From contig NZ_QFWW01000030.1 of the NCBI RefSeq assembly GCF_003265345.1, positions 466,208 through 530,207 on the forward strand: a stretch of DNA of 64,000 nucleotides, written 5' to 3'. The position numbers were made by a program, and so were the translations under genes. A model generated the notes under the pieces. The model saw only the letters and a list, made by a program, of their open reading frames with translations. It made no database searches and was not told where the DNA came from. Within the stretch, counting starts at the first letter, position 1; each line of letters starts with the position of its first letter. Below, piece by piece: positions 1 to 8,358 of the stretch. Origin of the DNA: Lentzea terrae. GTDB lineage: Bacteria > Actinomycetota > Actinomycetes > Mycobacteriales > Pseudonocardiaceae.

Positions 1-524
1 AGCTTCTCAAGCCCTGGAACGTCGAACCTACGTTGCAACGGATCGCGCGTGCCCGCAAGCTGACCGGCGTCGTCGTCCAGCAACCGCCGCGCGTCCACGA
101 TCCGGCCCGCGATGGCCCGGTGCAGAATGGCCGCGAACCGGTTGGCGACCAGCACCGACACCGCGCCGCCCGGCGCGACGGCGGCGGCCAGCGAGGACAG
201 CGCGGCCGGTGCGTCGTCGACGACCTCCAGCACGCCGTGCGCCAGCACCAGATCGGCCTCACCAGCGGGAACACCGAGGGAATCGGTGTCGCCCTGGACC
301 GCGTTGATCGTCACCCCGGCCTCGCGCGCACGGGTGTTCAACGTGGCCAGCGCGTTGGGCGACGGCTCCACGACCGTGACCGCGCAGCCCGCCGCGGCGA
401 GGGGCACGGCCCAGACGCCGCTGCCACCGCCCACGTCGAGGACGCGCGGAGGTTCGCCACCCCTGCGCGTGCGTGCGGCGGCCAATTCGGCGTCGAGCAC
501 CCTGTGTACGGCGTCCGGTCGCAT
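1..524 (-). CDS. Class I SAM-dependent methyltransferase, 3' end cut off by window edge
   Basis: The gene reads leftward from an ATG at 524, and its C-terminus lies outside the window, so about 174 residues are visible. Residues 29-36 form the glycine-rich SAM-binding motif I (LDVGGGSG). It is followed by the acidic end of the second strand (VVEPS) and a motif IV-like stretch (ADLVLAHGVLEVV), the order expected of a Rossmann-fold methyltransferase. The substrate cannot be told. It is head-to-head with the ParA-like gene, with 33 bp between the two start codons, so the promoters must overlap. The codon pattern on this strand is clean. Overlapping open frames on the plus strand show no family signature. 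Confidence 0.85.
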   Translation of the reverse strand, partial: MRPDAVHRVLDAELAAARTRRGGEPPRVLDVGGGSGVWAVPLAAAGCAVTVVEPSPNALATLNTRAREAGVTINAVQGDTDSLGVPAGEADLVLAHGVLEVVDDAPAALSSLAAAVAPGGAVSVLVANRFAAILHRAIAGRIVDARRLLDDDAGQLAGTRDPLQRRFDVPGLEK

Positions 525-545
525 GGCACACAGAGTAGGAGACCC

Positions 546-551
546 TAGAGT
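546..551 (+). promoter_or_regulatory. -10 box (TAGAGT) of a leaderless parA-like transcript
   Basis: TAGAGT ends 6 nt before the GTG at 558, so transcription would begin at or next to the start codon. No Shine-Dalgarno sequence precedes that GTG. The -35 region is not recognisable. Confidence 0.45.
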
Positions 552-557
552 AGGTCT

Positions 558-1403
558 GTGCATACGGTGTCCGTGCTCAGCCTCAAGGGAGGCGTCGGCA
601 AGACGACGGTGGTGCTCGGCCTCGCCTCAGCCGCTCTCCGCCGTGGCGTCCGCACGCTCGTGATCGATCTTGATCCGCAGTGCAACGCCACGTCGACGCT
701 GGAGCCAGAGGAATCCAAGACCAGCATCTACGACGTCCTGCAGGACCCGTCCGAGGAGAACCTCGAGCAGGCGATCCGCCCGAGCAGGTGGGGCGACGGC
801 ATCGACGTGCTGTCCGGGTCCGAGGACGCCGAGCTGCTCAACCACCCCGATCCGAACGAGTCTCGGCTGCACCGCCTGAAAGACGCGTTGCGCACGTTGC
901 GGGACATGTACGACGAGTTCCCGTACCACCTGGTGCTGCTCGACTGCCCGCCGTCGCTGGGCCAGCTGACCCGCTCGGCGCTGGTAGCCGCGGACCGCGC
1001 GTTGCTGGTCACCGAGCCGACGATGTTCGCGGTGGCGGGCGTGCAGCGGGCGTTCGAGGCGGTGCAGAACGAGCGCGAGCACAACAACGCCGACCTGCAG
1101 CCGCTGGGCGTCGTGGTGAACCGGGTGCGGCCGCGCTCGCACGAGCACCAGTTCCGCATCGAGGAGCTGCGCGACATCTTCGGCCCGCTGGTGATGCCGG
1201 TCGCGCTGCCGGACCGGCTGGCCGTCCAGCAGGCCCAGGGCGCGTGCATGCCGATCCACGAGTGGGGCACGCCGGGCGCACGTGAGGTGGCGCTGGCGTT
1301 CAACCTGCTGCTCGCCCGCATCCAGCGCATCTCGCGGAGCAGACGCAGGGCCGTGCACCACGACTTCGACGACGACGAGATCCAAGAGGCGGTGGATGCC
1401 TGA
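558..1403 (+). CDS. ParA/MinD-family ATPase
   Basis: A 281-residue protein with a deviant Walker A motif KGGVGKTT at residues 10-17, the DLDPQ switch I region near 38 and LLDCPPS (switch II) near 128. It is therefore a ParA-type dimerising ATPase. Proteins of this kind position DNA or protein cargo on the nucleoid. No parB and no parS-like repeats lie nearby, so this is not the chromosome partition operon but an orphan ParA. The basic, acidic-tailed C-terminus (residues 255-281) is typical of solitary actinobacterial copies. The gene overlaps the next one by 8 bp, which suggests co-transcription with the DNA glycosylase. The cargo is unknown. Confidence 0.88.
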   Translation: MHTVSVLSLKGGVGKTTVVLGLASAALRRGVRTLVIDLDPQCNATSTLEPEESKTSIYDVLQDPSEENLEQAIRPSRWGDGIDVLSGSEDAELLNHPDPNESRLHRLKDALRTLRDMYDEFPYHLVLLDCPPSLGQLTRSALVAADRALLVTEPTMFAVAGVQRAFEAVQNEREHNNADLQPLGVVVNRVRPRSHEHQFRIEELRDIFGPLVMPVALPDRLAVQQAQGACMPIHEWGTPGAREVALAFNLLLARIQRISRSRRRAVHHDFDDDEIQEAVDA

Positions 1404-2157
1404 GGGCGACACCGTCTTCCTGGCCGGGCACCGCATGCACGAAGCCCTGGCCGGCAAGACGCTGCGGCGCGGCGAGCTGCGCCACCCTCGGCTGTCCACA
1501 GTGGACCTGGCCGGGCTGGACGTCGCCGGCGTGCGCACGTACGGCAAGCACATGTTCACCCGGTTCTCCGACGGCAACAGCCTGCGCAGCCACTTCCGCA
1601 TGGACGGCGCGTGGCACCTCTACCGGCCTGGTGAGCGCTGGCGCCGACCCGGACACCAGGCCCGCGCGGTCCTGGAGGTGGACGACCGGCAGGCCATCGG
1701 GTTCGCGTTGCACGACATGGAGCTCGTGCCGACCTCCCGCGAAGACGAGCTCATTTCGCATCTCGGGCCGGACCTGCTTTCGAACGAGTTCGACGCCGCT
1801 GAGGCCGTTCAGCGGTTGACCGCCGATCCTTCCCGAGCCATCGGGCTCGCATTGTTGGACCAGCGCGTGATGGCCGGCGTGGGAAATCTCTACCGCGCGG
1901 AAGTTTGTTTTCTGTTAGGAGTTCTCCCCACGACGCCGGTGTCATCTGTGGACGCCGCCCGTGCGGTTGCTTTGTCGCGCAAGCTGTTGCAGGCCAACCA
2001 GTGGCGGCCCGAACAGATCACGACTTCTGATCGACGAGTCAAGAACTGGGTTTTCGAGCGCACCGGCAAACCCTGTTTGCGTTGCGGCACAAGGGTCCGA
2101 TCGGGCGAGTTCGAGACGAGATTCGTGTACTTCTGCCCAAAATGCCAGTCCGGTTGA
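1396..2157 (+). CDS. Fpg/Nei-family DNA glycosylase (endonuclease VIII-like, Nei2 type)
   Basis: The ATG at 1396 gives the N-terminus MPEGDTV. After removal of Met, Pro2 is the Schiff-base nucleophile and Glu3 the catalytic acid of the Fpg/Nei family. The 253 residues match the family length. The C-terminus carries the DNA-binding zinc finger, with two CxxC pairs in GKPCLRCG and FCPKC. The protein removes oxidised pyrimidines (or other oxidised bases) and nicks the abasic site. The Gly-Asp after PE follows the Nei rather than the MutM pattern (PELPEV). It is translationally coupled to the upstream ParA-like gene (8-bp overlap). Confidence 0.9.
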   Translation: MPEGDTVFLAGHRMHEALAGKTLRRGELRHPRLSTVDLAGLDVAGVRTYGKHMFTRFSDGNSLRSHFRMDGAWHLYRPGERWRRPGHQARAVLEVDDRQAIGFALHDMELVPTSREDELISHLGPDLLSNEFDAAEAVQRLTADPSRAIGLALLDQRVMAGVGNLYRAEVCFLLGVLPTTPVSSVDAARAVALSRKLLQANQWRPEQITTSDRRVKNWVFERTGKPCLRCGTRVRSGEFETRFVYFCPKCQSG

Positions 2158-2177
2158 ACCGAGGCGGTCTCCTGGCC

Positions 2178-3428
2178 GTGTCCCTCGACATGGCGGTAAA
2201 TCTGGATGCGCTGCGCCCCGGCTTCACCGACGACCCGTACGCGGTGCTGAAGAGCCTGCGCGAAGCAGGGCCCGTGCACCGGGTCGAGGCCCTCGGCGTG
2301 CCGATGTGGCTCGTGACCCGCTACCCCGACGTGCGCGCCGCGTTGGACAATCCGCAGCTGTCCTCGCACGGCTCCGCGCTCGCCGAGCCCCTGCGCGGGC
2401 ATCCGCACTTCGCGTCCTGGTGGTTCGGCGACCTCTCCGACCACATGATGAACACCGACGACCCCGACCACACCCGCCTGCGCCGCGCGGTGTCGAGCGC
2501 CCTCACCCCGCGCCGCATCGCCGCGCTGCGCCCCCGTGTCGAGCAGGTCGCGGCGTCACTGGCCGACGCGTTCATCGACTCCGGCGGCTGCGACCTGATC
2601 GCGGACTTCGCGGCACCGCTGCCGATCACCGTGCTGATGGAGCTGCTCGGCGTGCCCGCCGTCGACCAGGAGAACTTCCGCTACTGGTCGGACGTGGTCA
2701 CCGGCCTGTCCGACGGCGACGCGGCCTCGGCGCGCGAAGAGGTGTCCGGCTATCTGCGCGACCTCGTGGCGCACAAGCGGACCTCCGGCGACGACGACCT
2801 GATCGGCGCGCTGGCCCGCGCCACCGGCGAGGCCGCGCTGACCGACCGCGAGCTCGCCTCCCTGGCGTTCCTGCTGCTGGTGGCCGGATACACGACCGCC
2901 GTCGACCTCGTCGGCAACGGCACGCTGGCGTTGCTGCGCCACCCGGAGCAGCTCGAACTGCTGCAGCGCTCGTCGACGCTGCTGCCCGGCGCGATCGAGG
3001 AGTTCCTGCGCTTCGACGGCCCGACCTCGCACCTGATCCGCTTCGCCGCGCAACCGGTGACGATCGGCGGCGTGCAGATCCCGGCCGGCGACGTCGTACT
3101 GCTGTCGCTGGCCTCCGCGGAGCACGACAGCACGCGCTATCCGCGGGCCGACCAGCTCAACATCGAGCGGGCGGACCGGCAGCACCTCGCGTTCGGGCAC
3201 GGCATCCACTTCTGCCTCGGCGCACCGCTGGCCCGGCTGGAGGGCGAGGTGGCGTTCCGGACGTTGCTGGAACGCTGCGCCGGGCTGACGCTGGACCCCT
3301 CCGAGTCCCTGAGCTGGCGGGTGTCGCTGGGGAGCCGCGGGCTGCGGGCGTTGCCGGTGACGTTCCGGACCAAGCCCAGGATGCCGCTGGACGAGCAGAT
3401 GACGGTGAAGGTCAAGAAGCCCATGTAA
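2178..3428 (+). CDS. Cytochrome P450
   Basis: A soluble 416-residue actinobacterial P450. The heme loop FGHGIHFCLG (residues 339-348) supplies Cys346 as thiolate ligand. The K-helix ExxR is at 275-278 and the C-helix substrate-access motif DPDHTRLRR at about 96-103. The I-helix reads AGYTTA (236-241), whereas most family members have AGxE/DT(T), so the acidic proton-relay residue is replaced by Thr. The GTG at 2178 is chosen because a GAGGCGG stretch lies 10 nt upstream and the family usually starts close to the LDAL region. ATG 2190 is the alternative. No ferredoxin or reductase gene is adjacent. The substrate is unknown. Confidence 0.9.
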   Translation: MSLDMAVNLDALRPGFTDDPYAVLKSLREAGPVHRVEALGVPMWLVTRYPDVRAALDNPQLSSHGSALAEPLRGHPHFASWWFGDLSDHMMNTDDPDHTRLRRAVSSALTPRRIAALRPRVEQVAASLADAFIDSGGCDLIADFAAPLPITVLMELLGVPAVDQENFRYWSDVVTGLSDGDAASAREEVSGYLRDLVAHKRTSGDDDLIGALARATGEAALTDRELASLAFLLLVAGYTTAVDLVGNGTLALLRHPEQLELLQRSSTLLPGAIEEFLRFDGPTSHLIRFAAQPVTIGGVQIPAGDVVLLSLASAEHDSTRYPRADQLNIERADRQHLAFGHGIHFCLGAPLARLEGEVAFRTLLERCAGLTLDPSESLSWRVSLGSRGLRALPVTFRTKPRMPLDEQMTVKVKKPM

Positions 3429-3458
3429 CGGCCTGGCTGGAAGTCGGCAACCATTAGC

Positions 3459-4028
3459 GTGAGTCAGCCGATGACAGCTCCACAACATCCACCGTTACCG
3501 CCTCCGACCCGCGCGGCGCGCGCGTTCGAGGAGGTCTACCAGGCCGAGTTCGACGTGGTCACGTCGTACTTCGCGCGGCGCACCGCGGATCCGCAGACGG
3601 CCGCGGACCTCACCGCGGACACGTTCCTCGCCGCCATCACCTCGTTCGGCACGTTCGACCCGACGCGAGGCACCGCCCGCGGCTGGGTGCTCGGCATCGC
3701 GCGGCGGGTGTTCGCGCAGCACTGCGAGGCCGTCACGCGCGGCAAGGACGTGGTGGCGCGGATTCACGGGCGGCGGTCGCTCGACACCGACGAGATCACG
3801 GACCTGGTCACGCGCATCGACGCGGAACGGACCGGGCGTGAGCTGATCGCGGCCATGGCCGCGTTGTCCGACACCGACCGCGAGGTGATCGAGCTCGTCG
3901 ATCTGGTCGGGATGGCACCGAAGGACGCGGCGAAGGTGCTGGGCATGTCGTCCGGTGCGCTGCGGATCAGGCTTTTCCGGGTGCGCGGCAAGGTTCGCGA
4001 CCTGGCCAATGGAGGGGGAGCACGATGA
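3459..4028 (+). CDS. ECF-type RNA polymerase sigma factor
   Basis: A 189-residue protein with the two-domain ECF layout. Region 2 is at about 25-95 (YQAEFDVVTSYFARRT, DLTADTFLAAI, RGWVLGIARR) and region 4 at about 125-182 (LSDTDREVIELVDLVGMAPKDAAKVLGMSSGALRIRLFRVRGKVRD, described here in pieces: a helix-turn-helix with the usual alternating pattern). There are no region 1.1 or region 3 insertions. It redirects RNA polymerase to a small regulon. The stop overlaps the start of the following membrane-protein gene (ATGA, 4025-4028), the usual arrangement of a sigma factor and its modulator. Start is GTG 3459. Confidence 0.88.
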   Translation: MSQPMTAPQHPPLPPPTRAARAFEEVYQAEFDVVTSYFARRTADPQTAADLTADTFLAAITSFGTFDPTRGTARGWVLGIARRVFAQHCEAVTRGKDVVARIHGRRSLDTDEITDLVTRIDAERTGRELIAAMAALSDTDREVIELVDLVGMAPKDAAKVLGMSSGALRIRLFRVRGKVRDLANGGGAR

Positions 4029-4552
4029 CGAGGTTCAAGGACAACCTGCTCGACGACCTGATGCGCGAGCACGGGCAAACGGTGGAGGAAGCGCCGGAGC
4101 GGCGCACGAGGTCCACGCGGCCGCTGCTGGTGGCGGCCGGGGCGCTGGCGATCGCTGGTGCGGCCACCGTGGCGATCACCACGAGCGGCAACAGCCCGGA
4201 GGCGTTCGCCGTGACCAAGAACGCCGACGGCAGCGTCACGCTGACCATCCGGGACATCAAAGGGGTCGGCCCGGCCAACGCCAAGCTGCGCGAGTACGGG
4301 ATCGGCGCGAAGGCGGTGCCGATGTCACGCGACTGCGCTCCGCTCGACGAGAGCAAGCTGGACCTCATGGACGGCTACAAGCTGCCGCGCCACGAAGAGG
4401 ACGGCTCGGTCACGATGAGCCCCGGCGACGTCCCGCCCGGCTACACGATCCTGCTGGGCATCTCGAACCTGCCGAACCGCGGCACCGGACTGGGCTACAC
4501 CGGTCCGCACCGCGACCCGGCGCCGGACTGCCTGGCCGAAGTCGGCAACTGA
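4025..4552 (+). CDS. Single-pass membrane protein coupled to the ECF sigma factor (possible modulator)
   Basis: A 175-residue protein. It has a charged cytoplasmic segment (1-36), one transmembrane helix (about 37-56, rich in Ala/Leu/Val) and an extracytoplasmic domain of about 120 residues with two cysteines (in SRDCAP and near the C-terminus). The 4-bp overlap with the sigma gene and its topology suggest a role as anti-sigma factor or sensor. However, the zinc-binding HxxxCxxC helix of ZAS anti-sigma factors is absent and the cytoplasmic part is very short. I do not recognise a named domain. Function as a sigma modulator is inferred only from linkage and topology. Confidence 0.75.
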   Translation: MTRFKDNLLDDLMREHGQTVEEAPERRTRSTRPLLVAAGALAIAGAATVAITTSGNSPEAFAVTKNADGSVTLTIRDIKGVGPANAKLREYGIGAKAVPMSRDCAPLDESKLDLMDGYKLPRHEEDGSVTMSPGDVPPGYTILLGISNLPNRGTGLGYTGPHRDPAPDCLAEVGN

Positions 4553-4560
4553 CGGGCCGC

Positions 4561-4595
4561 GCGCCCACCCTGAACTGGCGTTATAGGGTGGGCGC
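4561..4595. promoter_or_regulatory. 11-bp perfect inverted repeat spanning the pyrD -10 region
   Basis: GCGCCCACCCT (4561-4571) and AGGGTGGGCGC (4585-4595) are exact reverse complements with a 13-nt spacer. The right arm covers the -10 box TAGGGT (4584-4589) and ends directly before the pyrD GTG. It could act as terminator for the sigma-factor operon (stop at 4552), as operator for pyrD, or as both. No T-run follows, as is usual in this GC range. Confidence 0.55.
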
Positions 4596-5573
4596 GTGGT
4601 TTACAAGCAGGTGGTTCGCAGGGCGTTGTTCGGAATGCACGGCGGCGACGCGGAGCGGGTCCACGAGACCACGCTCAACGTCATGGCCAGGTTGAGCCCG
4701 CTGGCGAGGTTCGCGCGAAACCAGAACAACCCGCGCACCGTGTTCGGCATCCGGTTCCCCAACCCCGTCGGGCTCGCGGCCGGCCTCGACAAGGACGGCA
4801 GGGCGCTGCCGGCGTGGGCCGCGCTGGGGTTCGGGTTCGTCGAGGTCGGCACGGTCACCTGGCACGCGCAGCCGGGCAACCCGAAGCCGCGGCTGTTCCG
4901 GCTCCGCGAGGACGAGGCGATCATCAACCGGATGGGCTTCAACAACGCGGGCGCGCAGGCGCTGGCGTTGAAGCTCGACCGGACGCCGTTGAAGGCCCCG
5001 CTGGGCATCAGCCTCGGCAAGTCCAAGATCACGCCGGTCGAGGACGCCGTCCAGGACTACCTGAACTCGCTGAACGCGCTGAAGAACCACGGCGACTACT
5101 ACGCGATCAACGTCAGCTCGCCCAACACGCCCGGTCTGCGCAGTCTGCAGGACAAGGGCGCGCTCACCGAGCTCGTGCAGGCCCTGACGCAGGCCACGAC
5201 GAAGCCGATGCTGGTCAAGATCGCGCCGGACCTCACCGACGACGCCATCGAAGAGGTCATCCAGGTGTGCCTCGACAACGGCATCAAGGGCCTCATCGCC
5301 ACGAACACCACCCTCAGCCGTGAGGGCCTCAAAAGCGCCCATCAGAGCGAGACCGGCGGCCTCAGCGGCAAGCCGCTCACGCAGCGTGCGAACGACGTCG
5401 TCCGGTTCATCACCAAGAACAGCGAACTGCCGGTCATCGGAGTCGGCGGCATCGCGTCCGCCGACGACGCCAAGCGGATGATCGACGCCGGCGCGAGCCT
5501 CGTGCAGATCTACACCGGGTTCATCTACGAGGGACCGGGGCTGGTTTCCAGGATCAACCGGGCACTGAGGTGA
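4596..5573 (+). CDS. pyrD: Dihydroorotate dehydrogenase (quinone), class 2
   Basis: A 325-residue flavoenzyme of pyrimidine synthesis that oxidises dihydroorotate to orotate with quinone at the membrane. Class 2 features are visible: an amphipathic N-terminal extension (residues 1-40), the FMN and substrate loops NPVGLAAGLDKDG and MGFNNAG, the catalytic loop INVSSPNTPGLR with the active-site Ser, and the C-terminal phosphate-binding GVGGIAS. The GTG at 4596 is 6 nt after the -10 TAGGGT, so the transcript is probably leaderless. The gene stands alone, away from the pyr operon, as usual in actinobacteria. Its 3' end overlaps the convergent glycosyltransferase gene by 20 bp. Confidence 0.95.
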   Translation: MVYKQVVRRALFGMHGGDAERVHETTLNVMARLSPLARFARNQNNPRTVFGIRFPNPVGLAAGLDKDGRALPAWAALGFGFVEVGTVTWHAQPGNPKPRLFRLREDEAIINRMGFNNAGAQALALKLDRTPLKAPLGISLGKSKITPVEDAVQDYLNSLNALKNHGDYYAINVSSPNTPGLRSLQDKGALTELVQALTQATTKPMLVKIAPDLTDDAIEEVIQVCLDNGIKGLIATNTTLSREGLKSAHQSETGGLSGKPLTQRANDVVRFITKNSELPVIGVGGIASADDAKRMIDAGASLVQIYTGFIYEGPGLVSRINRALR

Positions 5574-6768
5574 GCGTGCGCTCGACGTGCTCCCAGCGGC
5601 CCATCGGACGGTAGCCGCGCAGCACCGTCAGCATCGACCGCAGCACGGCCACGAAGTCGACGAACACGATCACCATCAGCAGCGGGTAGGCCAAGGGCGC
5701 CAAGGCGAGCAACGGCGCCTTGGCCCGCCACCGTTCGGTCACGTCGCCAATGATCGTGAAGAACGCGACGCCCGTGTAGACCGCGCACAGCAGCAGGATG
5801 CCGGTGAACCAGCCGGTCTCGAACGTCGCGGCGATGACGACGTAGATGAAGACGGGCTCGAACAGCACGAGGACCTCCCCTGCCGCCGTGTAGGGCAGGT
5901 GCAGCCACGAGAGAAGGCGCGAGCACGACGTGCCGAAGAAGAGCGAGCGGTGTTTGTAGAACGCTTGCAGGCGGCCGAATTTCCAGCGGAACCGTTGGCG
6001 CAGCAGGCCCCGTAACGACGGCACGGCCTGGGTGTAGGCGATGGCGTCGGCGGCGAAGATGATGCGCCAGTCGTAGTTGCCCTGCCGCGACAGGATCTTC
6101 ATCGAGAAGTCGATGTCCTCGGTCATCGTGTCGGTGTCGAAATAACCGCACGCGCGCACGATCGAGGTGCGGAACATCGAACCGACGCCGCCGATCACGT
6201 ACTCGCAGTTGAACACCGTGTAGCCCTGCTTGAGCCGGTGCACCACCGCGTACTCCAGGCGCTGCACCCACCCCAGCACGCCGCGCTGGCCGCGGATCTT
6301 CACGTTGGCCGCGGCCGCGAGCACCAACGGGTCGGCGAAGTGCGCGACCATCCGCGAGATCGCGGACGCGGACACCGTCGAGTCGGCGTCCAGCACCATG
6401 ACGAGCCCGTCGCCCACCAGGTGCATGCCGGTGTTGATCGCCGCCGCCTTGCCCGCGTTCGGTTGCGAGACAACGCGAACACGCGCGCCGAAGGATTCCA
6501 GCGCGGCAACCGTGCCGTCCGTGGAACCGTCATCGACCACGACCACCGACACGTCGGCGTACGAACTGTCCAAAACAGACTGAACCGCCCGCGCGACGCA
6601 GAGCTCTTCGTCGTAGGCGGGGATGACGACCCAAACCGTTGGCGCGTAAGGCAACGGGCGCGAGCGGAAGAGCGACAGGTCGTAGAGATCAGCTGCCACC
6701 AGCACGACGCACACCCGCACCACGCCGATCACCGCCAGCGGCACCATGAGCCACGCCAGCGAGGTCAT
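5554..6768 (-). CDS. Membrane-bound family 2 glycosyltransferase (processive polysaccharide synthase type)
   Basis: A 404-residue protein with an N-terminal membrane helix (1-28), a cytoplasmic GT-A domain and three or more C-terminal helices (about 290-385). The processive GT2 signature is complete: the first Asp pair in VVVDDGSTD (79-84), the DAD metal-binding triad (127-129), TEDID with the catalytic base (216-220) and QRFRW, the QxxRW acceptor motif (258-262). It probably polymerises and extrudes a polysaccharide related to hyaluronan or poly-GlcNAc. The sugar is unknown. The ATG at 6768 overlaps the stop of a 32-codon gene and has no Shine-Dalgarno of its own, so translation depends on that gene. 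Confidence 0.88.
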   Translation of the reverse strand: MTSLAWLMVPLAVIGVVRVCVVLVAADLYDLSLFRSRPLPYAPTVWVVIPAYDEELCVARAVQSVLDSSYADVSVVVVDDGSTDGTVAALESFGARVRVVSQPNAGKAAAINTGMHLVGDGLVMVLDADSTVSASAISRMVAHFADPLVLAAAANVKIRGQRGVLGWVQRLEYAVVHRLKQGYTVFNCEYVIGGVGSMFRTSIVRACGYFDTDTMTEDIDFSMKILSRQGNYDWRIIFAADAIAYTQAVPSLRGLLRQRFRWKFGRLQAFYKHRSLFFGTSCSRLLSWLHLPYTAAGEVLVLFEPVFIYVVIAATFETGWFTGILLLCAVYTGVAFFTIIGDVTERWRAKAPLLALAPLAYPLLMVIVFVDFVAVLRSMLTVLRGYRPMGRWEHVERTLTSVPG

Positions 6769-6863
6769 CGGCGGTGGCGCAGCAGGAGGATGCGGGACGC
6801 GACCAGGCTGCCGGTGATGACAGCGCAGGCCAGGAAAAGCACCACGTAGTACGCGGCGACCAT
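6765..6863 (-). CDS. 32-residue membrane protein coupled to the glycosyltransferase
   Basis: ATG at 6863 with a textbook Shine-Dalgarno GGAGGGAG (complement of 6871-6878) 7 nt upstream. The product is one hydrophobic helix (residues 2-25: tyrosines, valines, leucines, an ACAVITGS stretch) ending in a basic tail LLLRHRR. The TGA overlaps the glycosyltransferase ATG (6765-6768). The strong ribosome site here, and the lack of one on the next gene, make this a real gene whose translation feeds the synthase. By analogy with small partners of polysaccharide synthases (PgaD or AlgX-like helpers are larger) it may be an accessory subunit, which is an inference. Confidence 0.72.
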   Translation of the reverse strand: MVAAYYVVLFLACAVITGSLVASRILLLRHRR

Positions 6864-6938
6864 GACGGAACTCCCTCCGTGGACCGGGAGAGGATCGGTC
6901 CGAAGTGGAGGGACAGAAACCACACAAACGTGTATGGC

Positions 6939-8192
6939 TCAGTTACGGCGTGCGGCCCTCAGCCAGCGCATCACCGGGTGCAGGATCACGACGAGCAGCG
7001 AACCCCACACCATGCCGCCCATCGACAGGTCGCCGATCTCGATGGTCAGGTCGCCGACACCGGCCACCAGCGCCGCGCCGCCCACCATGGCGTTCGCCGG
7101 GTTCGTGAGGTCGACGCCGCGGTCCATCCAGATCCGGACGCCGATGAGCACGATCAGGCCGTAGAGCACCAACGTGCAGCCGCCCAGCACACCGGCCGGG
7201 ATGGTGCCGAACAGCGCGATGGCCTTCGGGGAGAACGCCAGCGCCGCCGCGAACACACCGGCGAACGCGAACGCCGCGGTGGTGTACACGCGCGTCACGG
7301 CCATGACGCCGATGTTCTCGGAGTACGTCGTCGTCCCGACGCCACCGCCGAGCCCGGCCAGCGCCGTCGACAGCCCGTTCGCGATGATCGCGTCGCCCGC
7401 GCTGCCGTCCAGGTTGCGGCCGGTCAGCGCGGCGACGGCCTTGACGTGACCGACGACCTCGGCCACCAGGACGATCACCACCGGCAGCATCAGCAGCACG
7501 ACGGACGGCCGGAGCTCCGGCTGGTGCAGCTGCGGCAGACCCAACCACGCCGCGTCGCGCAGCGCGTCGAACTTGGCCTGCGGAACGGCGCCGAACGCCA
7601 GGCCGCCCAGCCAGACGGCCACGAAGCCCACCAGGATCGAGAACCGGTACAGCAGGCCCCTGCCCAGCACGCCGGCCAGCAGGATCAGCACGGTCGTGAT
7701 GGCGGCCAGCAAGGGCTGGTCGGCGAAGTTCGAGGTGGCCTGGTGCGAGAGGTTCAGGCCGATGATGATCACGACGGCGCCGGTGACGACCGGCGGCATG
7801 ACCGACTCCAGCAGGCGCACGCCCAGTGCCTTGACCGCGATGCCGACGACGATCACCAGCAGGCCGGCGGCGACGACACCGCCGAGCTGGGCGGCGATGC
7901 CCTGTTCGCGAGCGGCCACGAGAGGCGCGACGAAGGCGAAGGACGAGCCCAGATAGCTGGGGACGCGATTTTTGGTGATCAGCAGGAACAGCAGCGTGCC
8001 CAGGCCGGAGAACAGCAGCGTGGTGGCGACGGGGAGGCCGGTGGCGGTGGGGACGAGCACCGTCGCGCCGAACATGGCGACCAGGTGCTGCACTCCGAAC
8101 CCGATGGTGAGCGGCCAGCTCACCCGTTCTTCTGGCGCGACGGTTTCACTGTCGGTGATCCGACCGTCCCCGTGCACGGTCCACAACGCCAC
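6939..8192 (-). CDS. NCS2-family nucleobase permease (uracil/xanthine type)
   Basis: A 417-residue protein with about 14 hydrophobic segments and the NCS2 signature. The early motif is PLTIGFGVQHLVAMFGATVLVP and the conserved acidic region around helix 8 is AEVVGHVKA. The TYSENIGVMAVTRV loop also fits, where uracil/xanthine carriers have a conserved Glu (quoted in short pieces). It imports uracil or xanthine with protons. The N-terminus MALWTVHGDG is characteristic of the uracil-xanthine permeases of this order. Start is a GTG at 8192 with GGGAGG 6 nt upstream. Its upstream leader (8193-8358, about 165 bp) is long enough for regulation, but I recognise no known riboswitch. Confidence 0.88.
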   Translation of the reverse strand: MALWTVHGDGRITDSETVAPEERVSWPLTIGFGVQHLVAMFGATVLVPTATGLPVATTLLFSGLGTLLFLLITKNRVPSYLGSSFAFVAPLVAAREQGIAAQLGGVVAAGLLVIVVGIAVKALGVRLLESVMPPVVTGAVVIIIGLNLSHQATSNFADQPLLAAITTVLILLAGVLGRGLLYRFSILVGFVAVWLGGLAFGAVPQAKFDALRDAAWLGLPQLHQPELRPSVVLLMLPVVIVLVAEVVGHVKAVAALTGRNLDGSAGDAIIANGLSTALAGLGGGVGTTTYSENIGVMAVTRVYTTAAFAFAGVFAAALAFSPKAIALFGTIPAGVLGGCTLVLYGLIVLIGVRIWMDRGVDLTNPANAMVGGAALVAGVGDLTIEIGDLSMGGMVWGSLLVVILHPVMRWLRAARRN

Positions 8193-8358
8193 GCACTGCC
8201 TCCCGGCAACCCAGCCGGACTTCCCGCAGACCGGCCCCGGAATCCTGCCACGCCATGTAGTGGCTACGGCTAGATAACGGTCTGATAATCACACGATTGC
8301 CGTAAAGATCTCCAGAGGTAACCGTCGAATAGGCGCACGCGACTACACAGCGTCATAG

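Noticed and set aside
558..1403. ParA as evidence for a replication origin or plasmid partition locus
   Set aside because: No ParB, parS, replication gene or iterons lie nearby; housekeeping genes surround it.
6774..8273. 499-codon plus-strand frame opposite the NCS2 permease
   Set aside because: Arg/His/Asp/Gln-rich antisense frame with no start signal and no motif.
8193..8358. Riboswitch in the permease leader
   Set aside because: The gap is long enough, but I could not find the conserved core of any known purine, pyrimidine or preQ1 element.
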